Part shown: positions 16,075 to 25,192 of the stretch, one piece after another
Layout: every line of letters starts with the position of its first letter
Numbering within the stretch: the first letter of the stretch is position 1
Origin: JAOPZW01 sp963764585
GTDB lineage: Bacteria > Actinomycetota > Thermoleophilia > Solirubrobacterales > Solirubrobacteraceae
Reading direction: 5' to 3'
Length of the DNA stretch: 64,000 bases
Assembly: GCA_963764585.1 (NCBI GenBank)
Contig: CAVXTB010000002.1
Location: forward strand, 124,001-188,000
Notes under the pieces: generated by a model
What the model saw: only the letters and a program-made list of their open reading frames with translations
Told to the model about the DNA's origin: nothing
Databases searched by the model: none
Position numbers and translations under genes: made by a program

Positions 16075-17826
16075 ATGAGTAGACGATGCGCGCTCGCGCT
16101 GGTCGTCAGTGTGGCTGTGTTCGCGATCGCTGCGCCCACCGCGGCGGCGGACACGAAGACACTCGATTTCTCGTTAAGTGGAAGCAAGGGCGGAATACCG
16201 GTCTTCCATATTGCCGGCTTCTGCGACGACTGTTGGCCGGACGGAGGTAGCGGGACGAACTTCCTCGGTGCTTCGGCAGATGTCACGATGGACACGAGCT
16301 GGACGTCGCCCGCGAAGTCCGACCTCGACTACACGCCATCGACGTTGCGACAGGGAAGCACGGTCGACCTGACCAACACCCTGTCGACGAGCCCGGGGCA
16401 GCTCCACGTCAACTACACGCTTGGCGTGGTGATCGGCAGATTCCACTCCGACGGCGGCGAGACGCCGACGCCAACGGACGACACGCTGAGCTTCTCGGTG
16501 TCGCAAGGGGACTCGGTGGACTGCGCGCTGCCGCTGCCCGGCGACTCGCCCAGGACGTGCTCGAAGACGACGCCGATCACGATCTTCGACGGCGACCTGT
16601 TCGGCATCGTCGGCGTCGTGGTCACGATCCCGATCACGACCTCGTTCAACGTGAGCGGGGACGGCGTGGTCAGCGTGCGTTCGATCACCGTCGAGGGCGG
16701 CCAGCCGATCGCGGATCGCACACTCACCTTCGACGGAAGCTCGCCACAGACGATCGCCGACAACGTCTTCATCCCGTGCAGCCAGCCGGCCGGTGCCAAC
16801 GTCAGCTACGCGATGGGCGACCTCGGCACCAACGCCAGCGGCGACGTGCAGGAGCTGGCGACGATCCATGTCAAGGCGACGATCATCATCACCATCTTCG
16901 ACGGTGACCTGTTCGATCCAATCGGGTTCGATCCGGTCTCGTTCTCGTTCCCGATGACTGCACCCGGTAAGAGCGCTGTGCTGGGAACGATCCAACCCGA
17001 CGTCACGCCGCCGACGATCAGCGCGGTGATGAGAGAAGGGACGTTCGTCGAAGGCTCGGACAACACGTTCACCGCGGTCGCCGACGACAACTGCGGGTCG
17101 TCGGGCCTGTCATACCGCTGGCGGTTCTCGGACGGTGGCATCGCCTTCGGGCGGGTCGCGCACCACGTCTTCGCGGACAACGGCATCTACACCGCCGAGC
17201 TTCGCGTGACCGACCCGAACGGGAACACGACGACGACCGACGTCGACGACCTCGACCCGATCGTCATCACCAACGCCGATCCGAACGTGGTCCCGCCGCC
17301 GAACAAGTCGGGCGCGTGGGGTGACGTGATCCACTACCACGGCGACGCTGTGGACCCAGGTTCCGCCGACCAGCCGACGCTGTCGTTCCTCTGGACGTTC
17401 GGTGACGGCAACTCGTCGGCTGGCACCGACGTCGACCACGCGTTCGCGCTGCCGGGCAGCTACGCCGGCAACGTCTCGGTCAAGGACAAGGACGGCGGCG
17501 TCGGATCGTCCTCGTTCACCACCGCCATCGCCAAGCGGGCGACGACGCTCGTGTACACCGGGCCGACGCAGTCGGTGCCGAGCAAGACGCTGCAGCTCTC
17601 GGCGACGCTGTCCGACGATCACGGAGCTCCTGTGGTCGGCCGGTCGGTGCACTTCATTCTCGGCGCCCAGACCGCGGATGCTGTCACCGACGCCGCAGGC
17701 GTTGCCAGCGTCAGCCTCGACCTCAAGCAGAAGCCGGGTGACTACGCGCTCAGCGCGAGCTTCGCGACCGACGCGAAGTACGTCGGCAGCTCCACGCCGG
17801 CGCTCACATTCCACGTAGGGAAGTGA
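16075..17826 (+). CDS. Secreted PKD-domain protein with a C-terminal Ig-like domain
   Basis: A 583-residue exported protein. The signal peptide ends around AIAAPTAAA|DTK. Residues about 30-310 are beta-rich with two similar acidic strands (ITIFDGDLFGIVGVV and ITIFDGDLFDPIGFD), suggesting duplicated units. Two PKD domains follow (about 325-400 with YRWRFSDGG, and about 410-490 with FLWTFGDGNSSAGTDVDHAF). The last 90 residues form an Ig-like invasin/Big domain (ATLSDDHGAPVVGRSVHFIL). I chose ATG 16075, 8 bases after GAGGGG; GTG 16066 is also possible. A strong hairpin follows the stop. It is likely a surface or matrix adhesin. Confidence 0.85.
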   Translation: MSRRCALALVVSVAVFAIAAPTAAADTKTLDFSLSGSKGGIPVFHIAGFCDDCWPDGGSGTNFLGASADVTMDTSWTSPAKSDLDYTPSTLRQGSTVDLTNTLSTSPGQLHVNYTLGVVIGRFHSDGGETPTPTDDTLSFSVSQGDSVDCALPLPGDSPRTCSKTTPITIFDGDLFGIVGVVVTIPITTSFNVSGDGVVSVRSITVEGGQPIADRTLTFDGSSPQTIADNVFIPCSQPAGANVSYAMGDLGTNASGDVQELATIHVKATIIITIFDGDLFDPIGFDPVSFSFPMTAPGKSAVLGTIQPDVTPPTISAVMREGTFVEGSDNTFTAVADDNCGSSGLSYRWRFSDGGIAFGRVAHHVFADNGIYTAELRVTDPNGNTTTTDVDDLDPIVITNADPNVVPPPNKSGAWGDVIHYHGDAVDPGSADQPTLSFLWTFGDGNSSAGTDVDHAFALPGSYAGNVSVKDKDGGVGSSSFTTAIAKRATTLVYTGPTQSVPSKTLQLSATLSDDHGAPVVGRSVHFILGAQTADAVTDAAGVASVSLDLKQKPGDYALSASFATDAKYVGSSTPALTFHVGK

Positions 17827-17835
17827 GCCCCCCAA

Positions 17836-17873
17836 GCAGAGGGGGCAACCCAGGGACGGGTTGCCCCCTCTGC
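17836..17873 (+). terminator. Strong hairpin terminator after the PKD gene
   Basis: A perfect 16-base stem (GCAGAGGGGGCAACCC at 17836-17851 pairing with 17858-17873) with a 6-base loop starts 9 bases after the stop codon. There is no T run, as is usual in high-GC actinobacteria. Confidence 0.85.
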
Positions 17874-18189
17874 AGCACATCCAGGAACAGCGCGCGGCCC
17901 GCGGTGGCCGTCTCCCGAGCGATCAGCTCCGCCGCTGTCACGGAGGCCCGCGTGCGGGACGCCGCCCTCCCTTGGGCACCCGGCGGACTCGCGGGTCGGT
18001 GGTGCGTGCCACGCACGGGCGGACCATGAGTCGCCATCGCTCGAGCTGACCGGCAGACTCCGCGTAACAGACCAGAGCACCGGCCCGACCGTCGCCAAGT
18101 GATTGCGCAGAGGTCGCGCCAGGCCAAGGATGGAAGCAGGCGCGCTGGGCGATCCCCGGGGTGGTGGGGGTGGCTGCAGAGAGCTGGCG
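17874..18189. other. Intergenic stretch before the lipoprotein gene
   Basis: No gene is supported. A minus-strand frame contains one protein-like bit (TAAELIARETATAGRALFLD) that has no start and runs into the terminator, so it could be a scrap. A small inverted repeat, GTGCGTG-C-CACGCAC, lies near 18003-18017. Confidence 0.35.
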
Positions 18190-18798
18190 ATGGGGTTAGC
18201 GTCGGTGCGAGCGGTCATGGCTGGGCGCTGCTTACCGGTGTTGGTCATCGCGTGCGTGGGCGCGTCGATGGTCGTTGGCTGTGGATCCGGCCGGGCTCCT
18301 CGCCCGACCACGCGACATGACAAGGCGGCGGCGGGGCGGGCCGAGGCACCGGTGAGCGATCGCATCGACCTGCGCTCGCCCGATGTGGATGGGCGGATGG
18401 ACCCGGCGACGCGGGGCACCGTCTTCGCCTGCCCGCCCACCAGTCGCATCGAGGTGTTCTTCGACCCGCACGGCACCGTCGCGGTCGTGGCCGGTGGGCG
18501 CCCGCTGGTCTACGGAACGGTCGGCACCCGCGCCGTAAACCGTGCGTGCCAGCCGCGCGGCCGCTTGAACGGCGTGCCACGGGGCGCCCTGCGACCGCGC
18601 AACCAGGCAACGACGCTGACCTGTGCCGTGCCACGCTCGGCACGATTCGAGGTCCATCCGATCACCGTCACCGGCCGTGAGGTCGGCTCGACGGTCGCGG
18701 TGCTCGTAGCGGACCTACGCGGCATCGTGCTCTCCGCGGTCCTCGAGCCGCGTGGGTCGCGGGTCTACTACGACGGACACGCGTGCCGCACCGGCTGA
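18190..18798 (+). CDS. Probable lipoprotein, function unknown
   Basis: About 202 residues. A signal peptide (MAGRCLPVLVIACVGASMVV) ends in the lipobox VVGC, so the mature protein would be lipid-anchored outside the membrane. The rest has four cysteines (FACPPTS, NRACQP, LTCAVP, HACRTG) that could form two disulphides, and beta strands such as RIEVFFDPHGTVAVVAGGRP. The start is ambiguous: ATG 18190 or ATG 18217, the second giving a tighter signal peptide. Family not recognised. It precedes the cupredoxin gene by 48 bases. Confidence 0.6.
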   Translation: MGLASVRAVMAGRCLPVLVIACVGASMVVGCGSGRAPRPTTRHDKAAAGRAEAPVSDRIDLRSPDVDGRMDPATRGTVFACPPTSRIEVFFDPHGTVAVVAGGRPLVYGTVGTRAVNRACQPRGRLNGVPRGALRPRNQATTLTCAVPRSARFEVHPITVTGREVGSTVAVLVADLRGIVLSAVLEPRGSRVYYDGHACRTG

Positions 18799-18846
18799 TG
18801 ACGTCTAGTGTGGTCGGCGCAGCGCCGGGGCGGTACGCTGGCGTCG

Positions 18847-19419
18847 ATGCACCCGACTGGCGTGGCGAGCGCTGCATGGGTGTTCGCTTCCGCTCCGAGC
18901 AAGGTCCCGTTCTATCTCGCCGGCGGTCTGCTGGCCGGCTGGGCGGTGCTGTTGTCCGCCACGGGCCTCACGCATCCGGACTTCCCCGAATCGGCGGGGC
19001 GGGCGCGCCTCGTCATGCTGACGAGTGCCCTGCTCGTCGCTGCCACGCTCGCCGCGGCGGTGCTCACCGCGGGCGAGGAGCAGGCGGGCGAGGCCGCGGG
19101 CGGCGCGTCACGCCCAGCCGGCGCGGCAGCGACGTCGAGCGCGCTGCGGCTGGCCGCCGATCCGACGGGCCGACTCGCCTACGACGAGAAGCAGGCGACC
19201 GTCACGGCGGGCAAGCTCGCCATCGACTTCGTCAACAAGTCCGCGCTCCCGCACAACGTCACGATCGCCAGGGGCGCAAGGGTCATCGCACAGACCAAGA
19301 CGATCACCGCTGCCACCACCAGGACCACGGCGGACCTCCCGCGCGGCGACTACGTCTTCTACTGCTCGGTGGACGCACACCGACAAGGCGGCATGCAGGG
19401 AGCACTGACCGTCAAGTGA
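18847..19419 (+). CDS. Membrane-anchored cupredoxin
   Basis: A 190-residue protein with two membrane helices (about 21-40 and 53-75), a low-complexity Ala/Gly linker, and a plastocyanin-like domain (about 100-190). All four type-1 copper ligands are visible: H136 in LPHNV, C173 in YCSVDAH, H178, and M183 in GGM. It would carry electrons on the outer face of the membrane. GTG 18808 is an alternative start, but ATG 18847 removes a leader with no ribosome site. Partner oxidase or reductase genes are not in the window. Confidence 0.85.
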   Translation: MHPTGVASAAWVFASAPSKVPFYLAGGLLAGWAVLLSATGLTHPDFPESAGRARLVMLTSALLVAATLAAAVLTAGEEQAGEAAGGASRPAGAAATSSALRLAADPTGRLAYDEKQATVTAGKLAIDFVNKSALPHNVTIARGARVIAQTKTITAATTRTTADLPRGDYVFYCSVDAHRQGGMQGALTVK

Positions 19420-19530
19420 GCGGGCACGACAATCGGCGTTCCGCTCGGGCCACCCGACGACATCCGACCAGAGCCGCCAGATAGCGTCCGGCGATGCTGC
19501 TGTCTCGATGCTGTGCTCGTTGGTCCACAT
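19420..19530 (-). pseudogene. 5' fragment of an SRPBCC gene
   Basis: From ATG 19530 (with an AAAGGGG site upstream) the translation reads MWTNEHSIETAASPDAIWRL then WSDVVGWPERNAD, the standard start of a START-like SRPBCC protein, and then loses similarity. The reading frame goes on into the antisense of the cupredoxin gene, so everything after about 35 codons was lost. Confidence 0.6.
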
Positions 19531-19605
19531 GAGGTAATGCCCCTTTCAGTGGTGTCGCGGTCGTCAGCAGCGCCGTGATGCTGGCTGCGTCGGTCGAGGC
19601 CTCGC

Positions 19606-20007
19606 TCAGGCCGTTTGGATCAACCCGACGGCGAGCGTGACGAGGGCGGCGGCGATCAGCGTCGCGCCGGCTCGTGTGAGCTTGGTGCCGGCCGACGGCT
19701 TGCCCTCCTCGCCGATTCCCAGGTGGAGGAAGAAGCCCCCGGACTGGGCGAGCACTCCGGCAAGCAGCACGCCACCGGCGACCCATTCCAGCCCGTCGGA
19801 GAAGTCGGCGCGCGGCAGGTAGAGCAGGTAGACGAGCGACAGCACCAGCAACACACCGGCATGAGCGTGCCCGGCGCGGAAGAAGTCCCGCTGCCATTGG
19901 GCCAGGCCCTCGCGGCCCGTGCGGAAGGTCAGCAGCGCCCAGCCGCCGTACTCAACGCTCACCAGCGACAGCACGGCCGCGATGGGCAGGATGTTCGTGG
20001 GTTCCAA
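19606..20007 (-). CDS. Four-helix integral membrane protein, TTG start
   Basis: A 133-residue protein with four hydrophobic helices (NILPIAAVLSLVSVEYGGWA; HAGVLLVLSLVYLLYL; LEWVAGGVLLAGVLA; AGATLIAAALVTLAVGLI). I chose the TTG at 20007 because a clean AAAGGAG lies 7 bases before it and no ATG fits. The conserved-looking FFRAGHAHAG segment has two His facing the membrane. Function unknown. It follows a 33-residue membrane ORF by 28 bases and precedes the SRPBCC fragment. Confidence 0.7.
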   Translation of the reverse strand: MEPTNILPIAAVLSLVSVEYGGWALLTFRTGREGLAQWQRDFFRAGHAHAGVLLVLSLVYLLYLPRADFSDGLEWVAGGVLLAGVLAQSGGFFLHLGIGEEGKPSAGTKLTRAGATLIAAALVTLAVGLIQTA

Positions 20008-20035
20008 GTGGGTTCTCCTTTGTGTCTTGAATCGC

Positions 20036-20137
20036 TCACCGCGCGGCACTGATACCGACCGCGAGGCCGGGCGCCGCGCTCAGTGCGGCGCCGATCAGAA
20101 GCGCCGTGACCCCCGGCTGACCGCTGCTGGGGTGCAT
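20036..20137 (-). CDS. 33-residue membrane mini-protein
   Basis: ATG 20137 follows AGGAAGG. The reading is MHPSSGQPGVTALLIGAALS then a short hydrophobic end (APGLAVGISAAR), one likely membrane helix. It sits between the hydrolase stop (20163) and the TTG-start membrane protein. Too short to assign, but ribosome site and spacing support translation. Confidence 0.4.
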   Translation of the reverse strand: MHPSSGQPGVTALLIGAALSAAPGLAVGISAAR

Positions 20138-20162
20138 CCCTTCCTGGTGGAGCCCGAGAAGC

Positions 20163-20927
20163 TCAACGGGCGCGACGGATCGGAGCCACCGTGGGAACGG
20201 CGTCTTCAGTGAGGAACTGGACGATGATGTCGTTGCACAGCGCCGGCTTCTCCTGAAGGAGGAAGTGCGAGGTGCCAGGGACGATGGCGAGCTCGGCGTC
20301 CGGAATTCCCTCGTAGGTCGCGTTCGCGTGCGCCATGGTCACGATGTCGTCGTCGCCGAACATGACCAGCGTCCGCGACGCGACGTTTCCGAGCTCCGTC
20401 GCCGGGAGCGCCGGCTCCTTGCGCTCCAGCTCTGCCATCTTCTCTACGACGACCCGGAAGTGCTCCTCGCCGTCAGGAGAGACCTCGCCGTACGAGGAGC
20501 CCAGAGCCGCGACGACCGCGTCGACGTCGAATTGGTCACCAGCGCGCACGAACCCGTCGCGATGAAAGCCGCCGCTCACCAAGACCAGGCGACGGACCAG
20601 GTCGGCGCGTCGCAGCGCGACCAGCAACGCGACGAACGCACCGTTGCTGTGGCCGAGTAGATGCGCCGGTCGACCGAGCACCGTCTCGAGGAAGGCGATG
20701 GTGTCCTGCGCCATCAGGTCGAACGTGAGCGGGCCCTCGACGTCCGCGGTGTGACCGTGGCCGCGCTGGTCGGTCGCGAGGACGTGGAACCGCTCCGCCA
20801 GTGGGCCGACGTTGTGATCGAAGAAGCGCGCGTCGGCCAGGCCGCCGTGCAGCAGCACGAGCGGCTCGCCCGATCCCCGCTCGTCGTACCAGGTCCGCAC
20901 GCCCCGAAGGTCGACGTAGCCTCCCAT
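20163..20927 (-). CDS. Alpha/beta hydrolase
   Basis: A 254-residue alpha/beta-hydrolase. The oxyanion strand is LVLLHGGLAD (about 23-32), the nucleophile elbow GHSNGA holds S94, the acid is in FGDDDIV (D192-D194) and the catalytic histidine is H221 in GTSHFLL, so the triad is complete. It looks like the epoxide-hydrolase / lactonase / esterase branch; substrate unknown. It lies 70 bases downstream of the ferritin-like gene on the same strand and is probably the last main gene of that unit. Confidence 0.88.
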   Translation of the reverse strand: MGGYVDLRGVRTWYDERGSGEPLVLLHGGLADARFFDHNVGPLAERFHVLATDQRGHGHTADVEGPLTFDLMAQDTIAFLETVLGRPAHLLGHSNGAFVALLVALRRADLVRRLVLVSGGFHRDGFVRAGDQFDVDAVVAALGSSYGEVSPDGEEHFRVVVEKMAELERKEPALPATELGNVASRTLVMFGDDDIVTMAHANATYEGIPDAELAIVPGTSHFLLQEKPALCNDIIVQFLTEDAVPTVAPIRRAR

Positions 20928-20997
20928 GTCACCTCCACGGGCTGGGCGTCGGGCGCGGCAGCGCTGAGGTCGTTCTCATTCGTTCGTGCACGAAGAC

Positions 20998-22653
20998 CTA
21001 AGCCGGTTTGCCGGCGTCGATCCAGCGGCGGTAGACGGCGACGCGCTCGGCGGGCCATGCTCCGTCGCATGGCATGGTGCCGGCCTCGAGGCGGTGGAGG
21101 ATGGCGTCGGCATGGGTTGAGACGTCGTCGAGGGACCAGAGGTCGAAGCTGAAGCGCATCGAATCGCGGTCGCGCTCGCGAAACAGTGGCTTGACGTGCT
21201 GTTCGAAACCAGGCGGGTCGTCTGGCCCCGGCAGCTGAGCCGAGCTCTCGCCGATCGTGGCCGCCTCGCCGCTGTTGGTCACAAAGCGACTCGCGGCGCC
21301 CCAATCGCCGAAGTGGTGAGCGAGCGAGTCCGCCACGGCGGTCAGCGCGCTCGCAACCGGTCGCAGCGCGCTCGCGACGTCCTCGGATGCGCTCTTCGTG
21401 ACGAACCTGCTGAAGCTCGAGGCGTCCCGCACGCGCTCTTCGAGCAGCGCCCAGGCAGACTCCCGATGGGGCAGGAGGTAGTCGTTCTCGTAGAAGAGCT
21501 CGAAGCTGGGCCCGGCATTGCGCCCCGGGTGCTCTGGTCCGACCGGCAGCGTCGTGAGCAGGTCGCCGAGCGGCCTGAGCACGCCGCCCATCACGGTGAC
21601 GGCCGCGTTGGCCAGCGTCCCAAGTTGAGCCTCGGTCTCCTCCGTGTGGGCGAAGTACCGTTCCAGGAGCTGCAGCAGAATCTCGTAGCTGACGTTGAAG
21701 AGGTCGGCGCAGAGAGACGTCACCCGGTCGCCGATGAGCGGAACCGAGTCGCCGTGTTCGCCGCGGCGCACCGTCGCGAAGATCACGGGCCGAACGGGGT
21801 CGAAGGCCGGATTGGCCAGGAGCATCTGACGGTACTCGTCGAGGATCTGGACGAACTGGCCGAAGTGGGCCGTCTCCCAATGTCCGCGCGCTCCCTCGCC
21901 CTGCTCGAGGATCGTGTCCAGCGCTCGCTGGGCTGACCCGAGGTCGGTCACTGCCACGAGCTCGGGCCATTGGAAGTCGGTGCTCGTCGCCTGAGCGCGT
22001 GGCGGGCCGACGAACAGGTTGCGCTCGCCGAACTTGTCAGCGAGCTTCGCCAGACCTTGCTCGATGGATCGATACAGGTGGCCGACGGTGGCGAAGTCCT
22101 GCAGCCTTGGGACGATGTCGCCTTCGGCCATGAGGGGCACGGCCTCGTGCACCGGTGCATCGATGCCCTTCGCACCTTCGAGCGCCATGCCCTCTGGGCG
22201 CTCGAGGAACATGAAGTGCTGCAAGGCGCGCTCACCGAAGGGCACGAGTGTCAGGTTCACTCCCGCCGGATAGTGGTGTGCGGGTGCCGGCAGGTTTGGC
22301 CGAGTGAGATGGGGCGCCGCGCCGATCGCCGACAGCACGTTCTGCACGAGCGCGAGGTGCAGCATCTCCTCGGTGGCAACGTGGGCGATCACGTGCCGCC
22401 AGCGGGTGACGGCTTCGAGCTCCTGCCGCGTAAGCCCCCCGTCCTCGCGCTGCTTGAGCGAGAACGCCGCGAACAGGTACTGGCACATGATCCCGTGCTC
22501 GAGCTCAGCAGCCTCGCAGAGCATGTAGATGAGCGCCTCGCGATGCTCGATGACGAAGGGCGCCTCGGGCTCCGCCTGTCCGCCGCGCGTAGCCAGCACC
22601 TCAGCGAGGCGGCCCCGCCCGGCGATGCCGCTCGGCACGATGGGGTCGGTCAT
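20998..22653 (-). CDS. VioB-like ferritin-domain protein (iminophenyl-pyruvate dimer synthase type)
   Basis: A 551-residue protein. The N-terminal ferritin-like domain (about 30-250) has paired iron-ligand motifs: E50/E52/H53 in EAAELEHGIMCQY and E95/E96/H99 in TEEMLHLALVQN. These match the ferritin-like domain of VioB/StaD-type enzymes that couple amino-acid imines. A central region (about 260-475) has no clear match. The last 70 residues (482-551) form a separate domain, HVKPLF, FDLWSLDDV and GTMPCDGAWP, that also ends the CDGSH-globin protein at 26.9 kb. It starts 1 base after a small gene and follows an MMPL exporter, so an oxidised small molecule may be made and exported. That is an inference. 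Confidence 0.8.
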   Translation of the reverse strand: MTDPIVPSGIAGRGRLAEVLATRGGQAEPEAPFVIEHREALIYMLCEAAELEHGIMCQYLFAAFSLKQREDGGLTRQELEAVTRWRHVIAHVATEEMLHLALVQNVLSAIGAAPHLTRPNLPAPAHHYPAGVNLTLVPFGERALQHFMFLERPEGMALEGAKGIDAPVHEAVPLMAEGDIVPRLQDFATVGHLYRSIEQGLAKLADKFGERNLFVGPPRAQATSTDFQWPELVAVTDLGSAQRALDTILEQGEGARGHWETAHFGQFVQILDEYRQMLLANPAFDPVRPVIFATVRRGEHGDSVPLIGDRVTSLCADLFNVSYEILLQLLERYFAHTEETEAQLGTLANAAVTVMGGVLRPLGDLLTTLPVGPEHPGRNAGPSFELFYENDYLLPHRESAWALLEERVRDASSFSRFVTKSASEDVASALRPVASALTAVADSLAHHFGDWGAASRFVTNSGEAATIGESSAQLPGPDDPPGFEQHVKPLFRERDRDSMRFSFDLWSLDDVSTHADAILHRLEAGTMPCDGAWPAERVAVYRRWIDAGKPA

Positions 22654-22654
22654 T

Positions 22655-22861
22655 TCAGCTCACCTTCCGCTTACCCGTTTCGTGGAGCACACGGCCGCGG
22701 ACCATGTCGTCGAGATCCTCCGGTGCGTCGTCGTGGCGCACAGCCGGAAAGCGATGGCGGATGTACACGACGACTCGCTGAGCCCGCAGACGATCATGCT
22801 CCGCCGCGTCACCCCAGATGTCGACCGGCGACACCGTCATGTCGATGACGGGCTTTCGCAT
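22655..22861 (-). CDS. 68-residue protein between MMPL exporter and ferritin-like protein
   Basis: ATG 22861 has an AGGTGGG site; the stop at 22655 nearly touches the next start (22653), which argues for a translated, coupled gene. The sequence is acidic/basic mixed (MRKPVIDMTVSPVDIWGDAA, then VVVYIRHRFPAVRHDD). No family recognised. Being sandwiched in the operon, it may be an accessory subunit. Confidence 0.55.
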   Translation of the reverse strand: MRKPVIDMTVSPVDIWGDAAEHDRLRAQRVVVYIRHRFPAVRHDDAPEDLDDMVRGRVLHETGKRKVS

Positions 22862-22896
22862 CAACCCACCTGGTCGCGGTTCACTATCGGCGTGCA

Positions 22897-25071
22897 TCAG
22901 CCACTAACCGAGCCTTTCGTCTCGAGACGAATGGCCGGCGTAGCGTCGTCCTCCTCAGCGACGCCAAACCGACGATAGAGGCGCTCGAGCGCAGCCGGTA
23001 GCCACCAGGCGCTTCGGCCGAGCAGCTGCATGACGGCGGGAAGCAACACGCAAGACACCAGAATCGAGTTGGCGAGCACTGCGAGCGCAGTGCCGACGCC
23101 GAGGATCTTGAGGACGACGATGTGCGAGGTGCCGAACACCCCGATGGAAACCGCGAAGAGGACCGCCGCCGAGGTGACGATCGGCGCCACCTTCGCGACG
23201 CTGCCGCTGATCGCTTGATCATCGCGACCGCCCTGTCGGGCCTCGCGCACGCGACTGAGCAGGAACACGCCGTAGTCGGTCGAGATCGCGAAGACGAGCG
23301 CGGCGAGGACGAGCGGGATCGTGAGGTCGAGTGCGGCCTGGCTGCTGTAGCCGAGCAACGACTCCAAGCGCCCGTCCTGGAAGACCAGGATCAGCAATCC
23401 GAATGCTGCTCCAAGCGTCAGCGCGTTCATCACGAGGACGAGCAGTGGCGCGACCAGCGAGCCGCAGAGCAGGAAGAGGATGACCAAGGTCGCTGCCGCC
23501 AGCAGCGCGATCGCGACCGGCAGGTGCGAGCCGATCGCATCTCTCTCGTCACGGAATGCGGCGGCGTCGCCGCCGATGAAGAACGGATAGGCGAGCTTGA
23601 TGGTCGCCAGCCGAAGGACGAGGCTCTGCGTAGCGTCGCTGAACGGCGTGTCCCGCGAGATGACGTTGATCTGCCACCCGCCGTGACCGAGCGCACGCGG
23701 CGGTGCGGTGGCACGGACCCCAGGGAGCTGGCGCACCTTCTCGGCGAGGGCAGCGGCGGCCGCCGGGCCCGAGCCGGTCGTCGGCGCCTGCAGCGCCAGA
23801 TAGAACGGAGTGCCGCCGTTCGCGACGAACTCGTGTGAGCGGTTGATCGTCCGGTCGGCCGCGTGCGCCTGCGCGGACGCTGGCAAGCTGCTGGCGTCGA
23901 CGGTCGTCCATCGGATCCGCGAGATCGGCGTCGCCACCACGGCCAGGAGGATGATGACCGCCGTCGCGACCGGGATCGGGCGCGCGGCGACCAAGCGCCC
24001 CAGGCGGCGCCAGCGGCCTCGCGGTTCGGCCAGGCGCCTCGTGTCGCGCCAGCGCGGCAGCGTGAGCGCATCGATCCTCGGGCCGAGCAGGCGCAGCACC
24101 GTCGGCAGCACGATCAGCGCGGTGAGCATGGCGACAAGCGACGCGACGATGCCGCCGTACCCCATCGATCGGAGAAAGCGCAGCGGGAAGACGAGCAGCG
24201 TCGCCATCGAGGCGGCCACCGTAAGCGCGCTGAACAGGATGGTGTGACCTGCGCGCACGTGGGCGCGCCGAAGGGCGAGCCGCAGATCCCCGGCTCGCGC
24301 TCGTTCCTCGCGATAGCGCGAGAGGAGAAGCAAGCTCCAGTCGATCGAGAGGCCGATCGACAGACCGGTGACGAGGTTCAGCGCGTAGATCGAGAGCGAC
24401 GTCACGGCCGCCAGCTCGCGCAGGAGGAAGAAGCTGACGAGGACGGTCATCGCGCCGGCCAACGGCGCGAGCAGGCTTGCGACGAAGCCACGGAAGATGA
24501 AGAACGAGAGCAGCACGATCAGCGGCACAGCCAGCAGCTCGGCGCGTCGCAGGTCGTCTTCGATCGCATGGGAGATCTCGTCGTTGGCGATGGGGCTGCC
24601 GCCGAGCGTCACGCGCGGCTCGCCGGCGAAGGCAGTCAGCAGGCGACTCCCGGCCTCCTCTTGCGCCTTGTCGTCAACTGGCCGCAGTGCGGCAATCACA
24701 TACGTCGAGCGGCGATCACGGCTGATCATGGCCGGGTTGTGCGCGCTCGTGGCATCGAGAACGGCCGCAACAGCCGGGTCGCGGCGCAGCTTTGCCTCGA
24801 CCGCCCCGATCGAACTTTGCGCGCTGGGAGCGCCGTACGGCGCGCGGAGTCGAACGAGCGCCAACACGCTGTTTGCCGGATCGGTGTTGGTCGCCTCGGC
24901 AACGAGTTTGCGCGCCTCGGCGCTCCCCGAGCCTGCGACGTCGAACCCGCGCGGCTTGAGGTCATCGCGGACATGTATCCCGATCGGTGCGGCGACTGCG
25001 GTTATGGCCAGCGCGATCGCCAGGACCCACCAAGGGCGGCGGTCGATCAGCTTCGCGAGTGCGGAGAACAT
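22897..25071 (-). CDS. MMPL/RND-family membrane transporter
   Basis: A 724-residue proton-driven exporter. Helix 1 (WWVLAIALAITAVAAPIGI) is followed by an extracytoplasmic domain. Five helices with SIGLSIDWSLLLLSRYREER hold the membrane acidic residue of the first half. The second half repeats the plan, with AISTDYGVFLLSRVREAR as its counterpart. MMPL members export lipids, polyketides or toxic compounds in actinobacteria. Upstream on the same strand is a winged-helix regulator (121 bases away), downstream the ferritin-like enzyme, so it may export that enzyme's product or respond to a related compound. Confidence 0.88.
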   Translation of the reverse strand: MFSALAKLIDRRPWWVLAIALAITAVAAPIGIHVRDDLKPRGFDVAGSGSAEARKLVAEATNTDPANSVLALVRLRAPYGAPSAQSSIGAVEAKLRRDPAVAAVLDATSAHNPAMISRDRRSTYVIAALRPVDDKAQEEAGSRLLTAFAGEPRVTLGGSPIANDEISHAIEDDLRRAELLAVPLIVLLSFFIFRGFVASLLAPLAGAMTVLVSFFLLRELAAVTSLSIYALNLVTGLSIGLSIDWSLLLLSRYREERARAGDLRLALRRAHVRAGHTILFSALTVAASMATLLVFPLRFLRSMGYGGIVASLVAMLTALIVLPTVLRLLGPRIDALTLPRWRDTRRLAEPRGRWRRLGRLVAARPIPVATAVIILLAVVATPISRIRWTTVDASSLPASAQAHAADRTINRSHEFVANGGTPFYLALQAPTTGSGPAAAAALAEKVRQLPGVRATAPPRALGHGGWQINVISRDTPFSDATQSLVLRLATIKLAYPFFIGGDAAAFRDERDAIGSHLPVAIALLAAATLVILFLLCGSLVAPLLVLVMNALTLGAAFGLLILVFQDGRLESLLGYSSQAALDLTIPLVLAALVFAISTDYGVFLLSRVREARQGGRDDQAISGSVAKVAPIVTSAAVLFAVSIGVFGTSHIVVLKILGVGTALAVLANSILVSCVLLPAVMQLLGRSAWWLPAALERLYRRFGVAEEDDATPAIRLETKGSVSG

Positions 25072-25192
25072 GAGATCCCCGACAGCGACACCGTGTCAGG
25101 ACAGGACCCAGGGTGCCGGGCGGGCCCACAAGCGCCAACACATTCGCGTGTTGACGAAAGTCGCCCTCGCGGGGGCGCGCGCTCCGTGACAC

